The notes under the pieces were generated by a model. It was not told the DNA's origin and did not search any database. It worked only from the letters and a program-made list of their open reading frames with translations. From assembly GCF_964355755.1 (NCBI RefSeq), contig NC_092680.1, forward strand, positions 15,291,001-15,355,000: 64,000 nt of DNA. The letters are read 5' to 3'. This document shows positions 12,901-25,700 of this stretch, in pieces. The translations under genes and the position numbers were made by a program. Origin of the DNA: Antedon mediterranea (taxonomy: Eukaryota > Echinodermata > Crinoidea > Comatulida > Antedonidae). Position 1 is the stretch's first letter; each line of letters opens with the position of its first letter.

Positions 12901-15900
12901 GTTCACATCTTGACTGCATGTTCATGGGGGAATTAGCATAGACAGGAAGAATGTTGGTAATATTATCAACTTTGTTAAAGAAATTAAAAAAATATTAATT
13001 AATACATACAGTACTAAGTATAATATAAAGGCCCTTAACCTTGTTTAAAAATATTCTGTAAATATTCTGTAAATATTCTCCTTGTTTTAAAATATTCTGT
13101 AATAAAAAGTGCCGAGATGCTTTTTAGGCATGTTTATTTTGTTTGTTTGTGCATGTGTAACTTCTTTGAACTGGAACTATTATTTGAGTATTAACATATC
13201 AATGTGTAATTTTTCCAATATGTAACATTTTTCCACACATAGTTCCTTCTTGATACTAGTACAGATTTGAAAGAACAGTAAGAACAAGGCAATCTAATAA
13301 CAGGACAGTGAGCTCGTCTTGCCAAGATAAGAACTTGTAATAGTCCTTTGATCTTATGTCTGGCTGCGACAAATACCAACAGTGCTGTACTAGTACATAT
13401 TCTCCATGCAGCACAGTATCTGATAAGGGGCATGGAAATGATCATGTTGCAGCCACAGATAAACCCTTTAATCTCCGGAGCTCAGCATCCTGTTGTTAGA
13501 TTGCCTTGGTAAAGAGTATGTTAGTACACACAACTTAATTAAAACATATAAATTGTAAAATCTGATAATTCCATCAATGTGAATAAAATTTGTAATGTAA
13601 TACGTTAATTTTTTTTAAATGTTTGTTAATTACTTTCCATCAAACTTTATTTAAATACTTTACTTTTGTGTGAATTTGCTAGAGATTAATAACATCTTTA
13701 CTTTTCTCTCTCAATTTCTCCATAATAATGTACTGTATTACCATGGAGAAATGTCCATAGTGGTTGGTTTTACATTTAAACAATATATTTTTTTTTTAAT
13801 ACATATTTCCTATATTAATAATATTCAGCATTTTGATTGTTGTTATACATAAGATGTTTTTCTTATCTTTCTAAATGCTAAAATAAATAAATAAATAAAA
13901 TAAATGTACTTGTATAATAAATATTTTGGATAGTACATCCATATACAAAACATGCAGAATAAAATATTCACCAGGAAATTAACAATAGCATCTTCCACAA
14001 AAATATCCTAAAATATCATTTTCCACTAACGCTGATGCAGGTTGGATTGGGAAAGTATATTGACTATGGTTTTAATTAAACTATTACAACTGTCATGAAA
14101 CTGTTCTCAAATCTATGAATGAAGTTCCTCCAATATTCATAATAAGAGAACGTTATTATATTAGATTATTTAATAATTACTTTGCATGTTTTATTAATAT
14201 TAGTTTATTATTATATTATAGTAATACTTTTGTTTAGTGGATTTTATTAATTAATTACTGACATTAATTGACAATTCTCTCAACAGGCTGAATCAGAAGA
14301 CACTATTGGAACTGAAGAGGAGGGAAGCAAATCATTAAAAAGGTACCACAGTAGCCATTTTCATGTTTTACAGGATATTTTGTCCTGTTTCTGCTGCAAA
14401 CATATAACCGGTTACTAACCGTGTAAAGAAATTAACCTTCATTTCTTGAGACCAGAAACAGGGCAAATTTTCAATAACCAGTTAAATGGCAGCCTGAAAA
14501 TAACGGTTAAAAACACACAATCGATTCGGTGTTATAACACCATTTAACAGGTTATTGCTATGTGTGTGACTTTTATCTTTGATTGATAGCTGGTGACCTT
14601 GACTCAACTACACTGCAGTAACATTTTAATTGACCGCCAGTGCCCATTGCATTTTCGGTACTGCTAACGAATTCCGTAGCAAAATAATAAAACAGTACCG
14701 TACGATCGAATAAACAAATTTTTTTGAACTCTAACTTTATTTTATAAACTCAAAAACACTCAATCCTCCCCACTCCCGAGATCAACATGCATTATCTCCT
14801 TATTTTCAAAATACGGCTGTCATAAACGACCAGTCTTCATAATGTCATTTTGTCAATAGTTTTTGTGACTCTAATAGTATAGATTGACTTATAAGGTGGG
14901 TTACTATTAGAATGGGGTTACTATTAGAGTGTAGGTTACTATTAGAAGATTTATGGTACGCATTATTTTAACAAAACATAACAAATTGCAGGTCTGGTGT
15001 CTTTAATAGCCACTTTGATCAAAAATTTGATTTAAAAAAAGTGCAATTACCTGAAAAAATATTTAATACTTTAACCCTTTATTTTGTCTTTTTGTTAGTG
15101 AAAACATTTTTTGGTTGTTTTTTATTAACTTTATTAAAACAAAATAGCCTATAGTATACAAAGTTTGATTTAATTAATCTTTATTTTTCTTTTTTGGGGG
15201 ACAAAAAACATCTAGTATTAAAATTTCTGTGATAATATCATAACAGTAGTGAAATATTAAAAATACAGTTTTAAAAGTATTTTTTTCTCTAGTAGAAACA
15301 TGTCTTATGATAACACACACCTGGTACACTGTGTTGGCAGCTGATCTATTTTGCACCAGTTTTATGCAAAGCAAAACACATATTTAACTGTTCTAAATTG
15401 ATGTTAAAACTAGGCCACCTTCTTTCATCCTCTATAAAATATAATGTCAACACACTTTCTATAACTTGTCCCTATTAGCTTAGATGCTATAAACACCCTA
15501 CACCTTTTAGCATCATTTAATTTGCACTTTATACAATTTGGTGAGTTGTATTGTAGAAGTACAACTTAAAAACATGTGTTTTTTAAAATAAAAATTTGGT
15601 TATGAGATGTGACATAACATATGATGACAACCTTCAAAATAAAATTTAAAGAATATTTTAATAATGAACAGCTTGGAATATCTGTTTAATTAAGTTATTT
15701 TTTAATATTGTTTTTTGATGTTATCTTGTCTTATATGTATTTTCTTGTTTTTCCATTTTTACTGCGTCCAACTTAATGATATATTGTACTAGGCCCAACC
15801 ACTCACTTGTTCAGTTAATACGGATTAGACCCCATTGGATATAAGTTTACTTTTTATTCGTCAACTTAATGGGTTATCCTGTATTCTTTTTGTACATTGT

Positions 15901-16276
15901 ATATTTTAACTTTTGTGTATGAATATCGAATAAAATCAATCAATCAATCGACATGGTCTTAAACCAGTTTCAAAGAAAAAAATACCAGTAAAAATACACT
16001 TGACTTTGAATTTAAACTTATACATAGACGAACCTTTTAGATCATTTAATTTGCACTTTATACACAATTTGATGAGTAGGTCTAGTAGAACAATTTAGTG
16101 AACTGATAACCCATACAATAGTATTGTGTATTTACTTTATTATATGTTACAATGTATTTACTTTATATGTATGTATATTGATTTTAATTTCTTCTAGAGC
16201 AATGGAACATCTATCAAGATTGAAGTATCTGGTACAGTCTGATAGTGAACACACTCTTCAGCAAGACACAGATTGA
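985..16276 (+). CDS. LAS2-like protein (C18orf54 family), 7 coding exons, 822 aa
   Basis: Coding exons: 985-1354, 1457-3019, 3619-3772, 6246-6345, 11952-12098, 14287-14342 and 16198-16276 (TGA). All have GT-AG borders, phases agree at every junction, and the total is 2,469 bases. The start is the first ATG in the frame (985); a likely acceptor (TTCTTCTAG) ends at 970, so a 5' UTR exon may lie upstream. The protein is basic, Ser- and Asn-rich and mostly disordered, with no signal peptide or membrane segment. An N-terminal block has the core HAYISDFD near residue 50. The motif P-S-W-I-E-D occurs near residues 302 and 350, with weaker copies near 376 and 628. The C-terminal part contains DRSWEK, GTVEALKNMLFTIQ and MEHLSRLKYLVQ. 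This layout (AYI-DFD head, EALK-ML and LSRLK-LV tail) is what I recall of lung adenoma susceptibility protein 2, a poorly understood family. The alternative is an unrelated disordered cytoskeletal or centrosomal protein. The exon structure is well supported; the family name is moderate. Confidence 0.72.
3256..3410 (+). repeat. Interspersed repeat, copy 1 (LAS2-like gene intron 2)
   Basis: Shares with 14463-14655 the words CAAATTTTCAAT, TTAAATGGCAGCCT, CTTTGACTCAACTAC (variant CTTGACTCAACTAC) and GCCCATTGCATTTT in the same order. It is probably a non-autonomous element of unknown family. Confidence 0.6.
4019..4067 (+). other. tRNA-like 3' half (relic or SINE fragment)
   Basis: A 5-bp anticodon-type stem with a 7-base loop (TCTGC/ATATCAA/GCAGG), a 4-base variable region, and a 5-bp T stem with a TTCGAGT loop (CCGAG/CTCGG) follow each other with tRNA spacing. 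A run of T follows. The upstream sequence does not pair with the 3' acceptor strand TTGAGGC, so no complete tRNA is present. Confidence 0.45.
7545..7665 (-). mobile_element. tRNA-derived SINE
   Basis: On the minus strand the segment has GCTTGGTGAG (A-box-like) and, about 37 bases later, GGGTTCAAGCC (B-box consensus GGTTCRANNCC), the internal RNA polymerase III promoter of a tRNA. No full cloverleaf can be drawn, so a SINE head is more likely than a tRNA gene. Confidence 0.45.
8104..8180 (+). repeat. Double-hairpin repeat, copy 1
   Basis: AAAGTTTGCGGTACACCACG is followed by AGTTCTGAAAAGAACT (6-bp stem, GAAA loop) and then GTTGAGTTTCTCAAC (6-bp stem, TTT loop). Copies 2 and 3 lie at 45911-45980 and 53755-53822, in the same orientation. 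Confidence 0.75.
12099..14286. other. Intron 5 of the LAS2-like gene
   Basis: AT-rich. It holds a decayed, longer relative of the 16341 hairpin element (about 12448-12610) and a TAAA-rich run near 13880-13905. No coding sequence is supported. Confidence 0.45.
12448..12610 (+). mobile_element. MITE-like element, decayed copy
   Basis: Starts ACTATCAAACTAGTTTGACA, as at 16349. It shares ATGGTAATGAT, GTCATCGTGTCC (TCATCATGTCC at 16341) and a terminal ATATCACATTTTTTTGG. The right end is degraded and about 50 extra bases sit inside. Confidence 0.5.
14463..14655 (+). repeat. Interspersed repeat, copy 2 (LAS2-like gene intron 6)
   Basis: Collinear with 3256-3410, with an insertion of about 40 bases in the middle. 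Both copies are in the same orientation, in two introns of the same gene. Confidence 0.6.
15720..15955 (+). mobile_element. Possible LINE 3' tail
   Basis: An untranslatable segment ending in GAATAAAATCAATCAATC, a poly-A signal plus short tandem tail like the 3' ends of non-LTR retrotransposons. No reverse-transcriptase sequence is attached. Confidence 0.3.
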
Positions 16277-16340
16277 GATAAAATTGCAACTATAACTGCA
16301 TTAAAATACCTGAAGCCAATGTTCTATAATTGTTTCATGT

Positions 16341-16468
16341 CTGTTTACACTATCAAACTAGTTTGACAGAAAAAGTGTGATGTGTCCAAATATGGTAATG
16401 ATTTGAAGTCATCATGTCCATGAACACATCACACTTTTTTGTCACAGAAAGTTTGATAGTGTAGACAG
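16341..16468 (+). mobile_element. MITE-like hairpin element in the LAS2-like gene 3' UTR
   Basis: The terminal inverted repeats are about 45 bases: the left end CTGTTTACACTATCAAACT matches the reverse complement of the right end, CTGTCTACACTATCAAACT, and pairing continues through AAAAAGTGTGATGTGT. It lies about 65 bases after the stop codon, so the mature mRNA could form a long hairpin. Confidence 0.7.
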
Positions 16469-16798
16469 AGCTTAAGAATTTATCTGAATGTGATTCAAAA
16501 TGGTGTTCATTCATGACATGCAATCTTTTCACATAAAGCTATGAAATCACCTGGGTCACTCCATTTGAATTAAAATAATATTTCAGTTCAACTTCGGCTT
16601 GGAATTTATAGTGGGCATGTGCCAGGTCATAAACATTGGGGTAGGGAGTTATTTTTTAAGAAATGGGGACTAATATTATTATATCACATTTTCAACACCA
16701 TTTTGTATGAAAGATAACATCTTTAAATTACAGTAATATCTGTATATAGTGAAACTTTATGTGGATGACACCTACAACCTATACTCAGTTTCCTTTGA

Positions 16799-16804
16799 AA
16801 TAAA
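16799..16804 (+). promoter_or_regulatory. Candidate polyadenylation signal, LAS2-like gene
   Basis: AATAAA lies about 520 bases after the TGA of the LAS2-like gene. A further AATAAA is found near 17088. Confidence 0.3.
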
Positions 16805-19719
16805 AGAATATTATTTTAGTGATTGTACATATGTTGCCCAAATATAGAAACTAATATTTCTATAGTATTTGATTGGAATTTCATTTAGTACTGTACTATA
16901 AAAGATTATTACTCGCCTTTAGTCGATTGCACTTTGGCACACATGAGATAGAGGTTAACAATATAGATGTTTGCTGAAGATGCATGCACAGTTACAGTTT
17001 GTTTGAATTGGTGAATTAGTATTGTTTATTGTGGTGCTATTTTGAAACATTGTACTATGCATACTATTATTTATACAGGGCAAACGAATAAATTATCAGA
17101 TTTATATTTTTATTTGTATAGTGATAGTATTTTTATGATCTTTAGTTTTTAAGAAAGGTAATGTATAGTGATGAAATTAGAAGTAAAATACAGTGACAGG
17201 ATCATCGACTTACACTGCAGTAGATATAATAATGTACAGGCATATATAATATATATTTAAGGATTGAAATTGCATCACTTACGTTCAGGTTTTATAATGA
17301 AGTTCATTTTGAACGAATTTTTAACCCATTCTTTAAAGGCCAGCGTTTATACTACCGACGATAAATAAATAAATGCCGTATTTATTCGAATAAACGCCCC
17401 GCTTTGAAAAATCAATAATAAATGCCCCGGAGCCTTTATTTATTTCCTCGAATAAACGCCCCTCCACATTCATGCATGTACATGAGTACATTATGTATTA
17501 CAACACATTTCTATTTGTAATAGAATTCATTTATTGATATGACCTACAATTTACCAAGCATTTTGATACAATCTTTGTTGTATTTTATCACTTCTCGATA
17601 TTATTTGTGTTGTATTTTTTTTTCAAATCTATAGGGTATTTATATGATTTATATGATTATAGGCATGTTACCATATTACATCCAAAAATAAAAATATAAT
17701 ACACGCCTACCTCCAAAAAACACCTTTGAAAAAAAACCTGAACAATAAACGGCCCCGGTATACATTTGTACTACAGAAAAAAGTGTGTGTCCTAGGATAA
17801 CCATTCGTACTGTATTCGGTGAAAGTATTACACAAGTTTGATCAAATTACGTCATGATCAATCGTTTTCTTACTCTTCATGACGTCATTTGATTGGATTT
17901 TAGAAAATATTATTTTCACTGAATAATGTTTTTCACCCCTATGTAGTTCTAAGATTAATTTTTTGTAGAAAAAAAGGTGTATTTGTCCATGGTTTGGGCC
18001 TAGATTTATTAATACATTTATATTAAAGAACACATCGCCGAAATAGGTGGTCAGACATTTTGATTGAGATTCAAAAGTTGTTATAAATTGCCGCATTAGG
18101 CTTATAATTTGTTTTAATTAATGTGAACAAATATGTTGAAAAAATCACGAGTGAAAAAAATGTTTTCATAAAGTTTGTAAAATGTAGACACTATTAAAAT
18201 AGTGCAGGCTACATTGTACAAATATGAACCTACAGATTATTTTATTTAAAAACTAAACTAGAAGTTGCTGCGTGTTGGTTCAATTACCACCTTTGTTCTC
18301 AATTAGGCCTATTGTTTCATTCACTTGGTAATTATTATTGTATTCTTGTGATCCGATTCCGTCGTGTTGTATTGTCTTGATTGCAATATTTCCTCCGTGA
18401 TTGCGTCCAACCACAATCATCAATCTCTCATCTCTCTACTAGCTAACTCTGTCAACTTGTTTACTTGCCAATCAATACTTGATTTCGCTGATCGCTGAGT
18501 GTCACAAAACATACGCGATAAACGTCGCTGATAGTACGTATTTATTAATTACAGTATAAAGATATTAAACCATATGTTGTGAAAATGTAAAAACATAAAC
18601 TTGGAATGTGTGCGAATCGGCCCACTTCATTTCAGTGTATTTTTTATATTTTCATTTCGTACAATTCAATTCCATACATATTTAACACTAAACCTAATTT
18701 TTTTCTCCATCAATTTCCCCCCTTTTTATATATTTTTTTCACTCATGCATATTTCACTCGATACATATGTTGTTACACTTTTACATATATGTTCACTCGT
18801 CAGTCCTAGGCTACAACCATGCATATACTCCGTACATACTTTTGACCAATCCTACATATTATTTAGTTCATTCCATACGTAACCCGTTTTTTTATATTGA
18901 GTCATCAAATCCGAATCAATCGATTTTTTTTAATTTGTAAAGTGTAAATTCAGTATTTAAAGTATATTTCTTCTTCTGTGATTTATTATTCCGACGATTA
19001 AAATAGGGCTACTCCGATTTTCTATTTTAAACAAAACAAAATCAAATCCACTTTAGAAATATTTTTTTTGTATTATATAAGTACCCAGTATGTAGGCCTA
19101 TGCTGATTATATAAACCTCTCTATTTTGGAAAGTATATGATAAATGAGATGATGATGAGTAAATCTTCAGGAATGTTATATTCGAAATAAATGCCTTTTT
19201 TATATCGTAAAATACTGGTACCAATTGTACTAAGGACATAACGACTTCATTTGCTGGAAGAACAAACACGTTTACACTGCATCTTAATCCCCCACCGAAT
19301 AAACAGACGCCTAGCACTCTAAACAATTGATTCAAACTATGTGTACTTAATTATTTGATTATTCAAACGAAACTCTAACACAAAATATGAACATCCGATG
19401 ATTATAATTCAAAAGTTACAGTTACTCATTGATATGGACATCCCTACGGAAAAAGTATGATCGTCCAGTTTTGAAGAACCAAAATGAATATTCAAATCGC
19501 GAAACATCGCTTGGCTCGTTTACCGTTTGTATGATGTCGGCCTATTAACTGGTGCCATAGTAGAAAAGACCAGAAAAGTCGCATTTTGGCGTTTGGATAA
19601 ACAGTTAATTAACTAAAATTGTGTTATTTGTAGATTGGGTCTAAAAGTATTGGTATTTATTATAGGAGTAACATAAATTGGATCGAACGTCGGTAGAAAG
19701 CCGGGAAAGGCGATAAATT

Positions 19720-22700
19720 ATGACCGGGCGGTGGATATTTCTGGGCACCTTGTTTGTGGTGTTATGCATAAAACAGACTTTTGCCGCTCAAGTGAGCATT
19801 GGTGAGTACAGATTCATTTGATTAATTATTTTGCTTTATCTTTAGTTTCAAAAGTAGGCAAGCTATAATTAATGGTTACAGTTTTAGTTATTTGTGAATG
19901 AACCATTTATAGCTTTAAGTCAAACCACCATTAGACAATTAACTTCGATATATTAATACAGAAACTGTATCGAACTAATACTAATGGTTAATATTGAATT
20001 GTACAATTAAAATATGTATAGGCCTACAGATGATGTCCAACTTCGTATGTAAGAATAAACTAGGGTCTAGGTCTGACTTCTATCCCATTGGTGCCATCTT
20101 GAGACGGTGCCATCTTGAATGGTTTTTGGAATGTACATTAAGCAATGGTTCTACTATTCATTATATGCAAATTAGCAAACCATTATTAGAGAGAGTGTTA
20201 TGGCGGTATCACAACAGATTGTAAGCCGATATATGACATCTACCAACTGTGATATTCTAAGATATTTGCCCACAAGCAGTCGTCAGTGGAGATTTTCAAA
20301 TTCAAATTTCGTCTTCCCGCTGTGTTCTTCGTAAAAGTTGGCGTACCCTGAAGCGTGATGCTGAGCTCGCTAACATTAATAACATCTCATATTTTCGACA
20401 ATGAACTCACATTATTTTATTCCTACACTCAAAATAAGTTGGCAACTATTCAGTTCAAGAATTTACAATAAACAACTTATATTTTTGTTTAGTTTAGGTT
20501 AATATTTATAATAACGTATTCAATTGTGATGAAATAAAATATTATCAAATATGAGCTATTAGGTCTACCAGAGATGTTCCGTGTTAAAATGTAATTATGT
20601 GATGTGTAAAAGAAGGAGGTCTATAAATCAAACCAATGCAAACTGAATGGTCTCAGATATTTAAAGTTCTAATGTAATAGATAAAATTTGTATTCATAAT
20701 GATGCACCATTATTTCTTCATTGCGACATTTTTTTTTTTGGTTGCATTTATTTACAGGTATTTATCAAAATTGAAATATTCATATTATTTTCCGTTTTAA
20801 ATTATCATTTAATATTCTCATACATACTGTACATTCTTTCGATTTATTTAGACATAGGTTCAAATTGATTATCGCTTTCACTTTAAGTAAGCCTTCGTAC
20901 CTCTCTCATTGAGTGATTGAGATAAAATTCAGTGTAGAATCTGACCTACACACCTGGTAAATATTAGCACACTTTTTAGGATTCCCATCAAGTTACTGAT
21001 CTACCGGAGATACAAATCTAATACAGTAGTAGAAATTCAAAGAGTTGACAACTTTTACCAATCTGAGCTGTGAATATTGCTAAAAAAGAATCAAAAGTAC
21101 CAGTAGCATGTAATGTTAACTTTATTATTTTAAAGATGTATTGTCCCCCAAAAACATGAAAAATGAAGATTAATTAAATTAGACTTTTAATAGGTTATTT
21201 TGTAGCTTTAATCACTTCAGTAGAAAAAAATGGGAAAAACAATGTAATTTAACAAATATAAGTGGTTAAATCCAACTAAAAATCTATTTTTCTTTAAATT
21301 AGGCCTACAGTTTTTCAGATAAATAATTTTGTTTCCGATCCAATTTTTGGTAAAAATGGATAACTATTACCGGTATGTGACATTAAATTGGCATATTCAA
21401 CCAAACATTTTTGAAAAAACATATTTTAAGGGGGACAAAACATCTTTAACAAATTTATTTAGTAACGAATTTATTTTAGCTGTAGGCCTATGTTTGTTTA
21501 AATAAATTCGCATTTATTTGGTAGTATTATTGATTTCGACTCTTGTGTATAAAAAGTGTTTTTGTATTTTAATTTTAGGAGCTATGTTTGGAGAAGAAAC
21601 TGGTGACGGAGACCGATACAAAAACATTATTAGAGATGCTATTCAATCTATCAATCAGAATGTTAGCTATCTCTCGGATTTGCATCTTGCTACAATTAGT
21701 GAACTGAAACTGACAACAGAATATACGTATTCTGCCATTCAAGATAGTGAGTAATAATAATAACTTTATTGTTTCTCTTTTATAACTAGAGGTACAATTC
21801 TCAAGATATGTGCAACAAAATAAAATAAATATGGACTTATCTTAATACACAATCAAATAACATTAGACTCCAGTATTAGTTTATCATTTGCTCTTTATAA
21901 AGCGCCACATTTAACTCGTCAGACATCGTGCGACATGGCCAATCATCATTTACCTGCCATATGGTAACACCATCGGCATCACCATTTCACCGCTAATACA
22001 GTATTTTTCCTAAACTAATACTTCTAGTCTGCAATACTATGGTACGCGAGAGACGTCTTACTGCAATGATCGTTCCAGAGGATATTTGTAAAACTTGTCG
22101 AGATGTTGCTGGTGTTGCAAGTCACGCATCAATGCCTATATTTGGTCTCGATCAGGGTTCCCTAAACTCCGGCTCTGTGGCGTTTAAGATGTATCCATCC
22201 CCAGAAGACGTTGGCCAGTTTCTGATAGAGATTTTGGATTATTTTAAGTGGCGTGATTTTATCGTCATTTATGATTACGAAGAAAGTAAGTACGATTATT
22301 TTGTGACAAATCTAAACGTTGCTGTATTTCAGTATTCTGTCACGACAGTGATGGAAGATGGTAATTTTACTTTAAATGCTACTGCTATTAATTAGGAAAA
22401 AAAAGTAATTTGTGATATTCAAATTTTGTTGGAAAATTTCTTTGAAGTATTTCGAAATTTGGAACCAGTTATAAGTGCCGGTAATATGTATGATTGGAAC
22501 ATCACGTCACGTCAACTAACAAACGACAACTTTCCGTTCCTTGCTGAACAATTACGAGAAGGACGTGTAAAGAACATTCTTCTTTATACACAGGCAGAGT
22601 CGACCACATACAACATACTTCAACAGGTAAGGATGCCATTGTTTTGTCACATTATTAGAATTCTGTTCTCATCATCTTTTCATTAGTTATCTTTTTCACC

Positions 22701-25700
22701 ATTGTCCCGCCTTACTTTATCTAAGGCGCAACGCAAGCACGCACGCAAACGCAAATAATTATGACAAATAGATCAACCAAACATCTCTCTCGCGATTGAT
22801 CCAAAGCGTTACCCATCTCTGTTGAATGACTGTATATTCCTCTTTTATAATGGTCGCTTAATTTCATTAACGACTAGAAAGCTATAGAAAGCTTACAATA
22901 GTGTTCTACATCGTAAACGGTTTTTTTTTCTGTTTTATTTACTCTCGACTAAAAGATAGACAAAAATAAATAAAATGTGACTTTTGTTTATTTATCGTAT
23001 AGGCCATGAAACTTGGTGTGATGAGTAGCGGTTATCATTGGGTTCTTGCAAATATTGTAAGTATTCTATATTCAAGAAAACATTGAAATTAAATGAAACA
23101 CAGTTATTATGCTTTCATCTTTTTTTGGCAGGGCGTCTTCATCGATCGTACTTTTCTGGAGCGAATCAGCTTAAATCAGGTCTATCTGACCCGGTTTACA
23201 CTTAACTATACCCAAGAGTTGAACTATGCAGTGCCAACGACCATTAACGTTCCTCTTCGAGATTGGCCTTTCAGAGAGCGGTTAGCATTTGATTCCGTTA
23301 TTGCCATCGGTCATGGCGTCAGACGCTACAGAGAGCGAGTAATGCAGCAAGATCCTGGACTCCCAGAATTCACTATTCTTCCTGGTAATACTATCATGCG
23401 GGAGTGCCCTTCAGATAGATCAACTCCACCAGAAAGTCCTTTATCTAATGATCTCCAGTACTATAACTTTGAAGGTCTTTCTGGAAACGTTGCTTTCGGT
23501 GAAAATGGTAATCGTGTCAATTACTCAATTATGGTTGTCAGTGGTCAAGGAGAGACAATCGAACAAATTGTAAGAATTTCTTTTTTCATAAAACTTCCTG
23601 TAGTCGTGGTTGAACGTACAATAGGAAATCTAAGTTTTTAATACTGTAGCTAATACACAAAATATATATGTAGATTATTCCACTTACCCTATTGTTTTAC
23701 TTTATTTACTCTTAGAGAGGTGAATGGGCTCAGAATATAGAATTTTGGGAAGACCGATGGAAAAGCCAATGGAGAAGTAATACTAGAATGAGTGTGGATG
23801 CCTACAGACAGGCATCTGAGAGAATCCTTAAGATCGTATCAATCGAGGTACTGTTAAGCCTATTCACAGGAGAATTTGTTGACGCGAATCGAAAGCTGAA
23901 GCTTATTCGCATGCGTATTCATGTTTCCATCTTTCAATTCCCTATCTACGCATGCGTATAAGGCTTTCGATTCGCGCGAACAAATTCGTCTAGTTGAGAA
24001 TCGACTTAACACACGTCAATATTATTTTATTAAGACAATTATTATTTTGTTTGCTACTGATTATCGAACTGATGTGAATATGTATTTCTATTTAAATATA
24101 GCAACCTCCATTTCTTCGACTCACCCAGTATGACACAGATGATGACGACAGACCCGTTATTATCGATAATCCTGATCGAAACCGAAACCCAATTGGTAAT
24201 GAGCGTTTCGAGGGTTATATTATGGATCTTCTGAAAGAAATACAAAACGTCATTCCTGCTGATAAGTTTGAATATGAAGTAGACTTGGTATCGGACAACA
24301 AGTATGGTTCAAGAAATCTCTTTAGTAATGAATGGACTGGAATGATTGGCGAAATTATTAGAGGGGTATGTACACATTTGCTTACTGTACTTTTAATAAT
24401 AATAGTAATGGTAGTGCCTAATACAATGTTTCTAAGCGCTTTACAAACACAATTATTCATAAAATATCATTAGATGAAAAATGAAGAAGAAGCAGAGGAA
24501 CCATTTACACTGCTCCGTTATCCAGCACTTTTAAGTTCCCATGAGAGCTCGCAGGAACAGAATTCATAGGAGCTCGAGTTGTACGTGTATACTGTAATAG
24601 CATGCGCCTAATTGTGAGTAAGTCTTCTGAAAAATGTTCCTTTTTTTTATTATAGAGAGCTGATATCGCAGCAGGACCATTGACAATTACAGAGGATCGT
24701 GACAGCTTTGTAGACTTCTCTATTCCTTTTATGCGTAGTGGGATACAGGTTCTTATCAAACATCCAAGTTTCGTACATGAATACCCATTCAGCATGATGT
24801 ATCCATTTGGTGTGGAAGTTTGGTTCCTCAATGCGTTTGCAATGGCGATGTTCACCCTTATTTTATATTGTGTTAATAAAATGAATCCATCAGAATGGAG
24901 AGCACTAGCTGAAAATGGTGACGTCTATGAAGAAAATGCTGATAATTTTAACTTACGCAATTCTTCGTGGTTCTCTATGTCTACTATGTTCCTGCAAAGT
25001 TATGACGCTTCACCGAGATCACACGCAGGACGTGTCCTCACTGGTTTCTGGTGGGTCTTCTGTCTCATTATGGTTTTCCTGTACGGGTTGAATCTAAGTC
25101 CGTATATGACGGCAGCAAAGAAGGCCGCGTTTATCAGAACTGCTAAAGATCTTCTTGAACAGATCCAGGTTAACTATGGCTGCGTCAAAGAAGGTTCGAC
25201 GTATGATTTCTTCAAAAACTCCACGGATCCAGATTACCAACGAGTTTGGGGATACATTTCTACAGCATATCCAGATCCACTGGTTGACTTTGTCAGTGAT
25301 GGTGTCCGTCGTGTAAGGGAGAGCAACGGAGATTACGCGTTCCTTGCTGAATCTGCAATACTGAAGTACGAAGCTTATCGTAAACCATGTGATCTTCTGA
25401 TTACTGATGGCTTTATCACCAGAAGCATGTATGGCTTCGCAGTTCAAGCTGGATCACCACTTCGCGATCAGTTATCCTACGCAATTGAGAAGCTCTACGA
25501 AGATGGAACAATGGATAAATTAGAACAGCGATGGTTTGATTATAACTCTGATTGTGAAAGGGAGACGTTATGGGAGAGACAAGGTCTTTATTCGTTAACA
25601 GCTGTAGATCTACAAGGCGTGTACTACTTGATGTTGATTGGTGTTGGGTGTGCTTTAATGGTTTATTTTATTGAATTGTTGGCATTCATGTTGATGCCAC

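Larger units (their letters stand above)
16277..19719. other. Spacer between the LAS2-like gene and gene A
   Basis: 3' UTR and intergenic DNA. Around 17375-17470 and again near 17740 there are TTCGAATAAACGCCCC-type words that look like fragments of a dispersed repeat. Open frames here (for example near 18601) are low-complexity Phe/Ile runs. No gene is supported. Confidence 0.45.

Noticed and set aside
24505-24855. Minus-strand open frame of 116 codons overlapping gene A exon 9
   Set aside because: Shadow of the conserved M1 coding exon and its upstream intron; no domain and no splice logic on the minus strand.
25094-25447. Minus-strand open frame of 117 codons
   Set aside because: Antisense of gene A S2 coding sequence; the plus strand carries the conserved protein.
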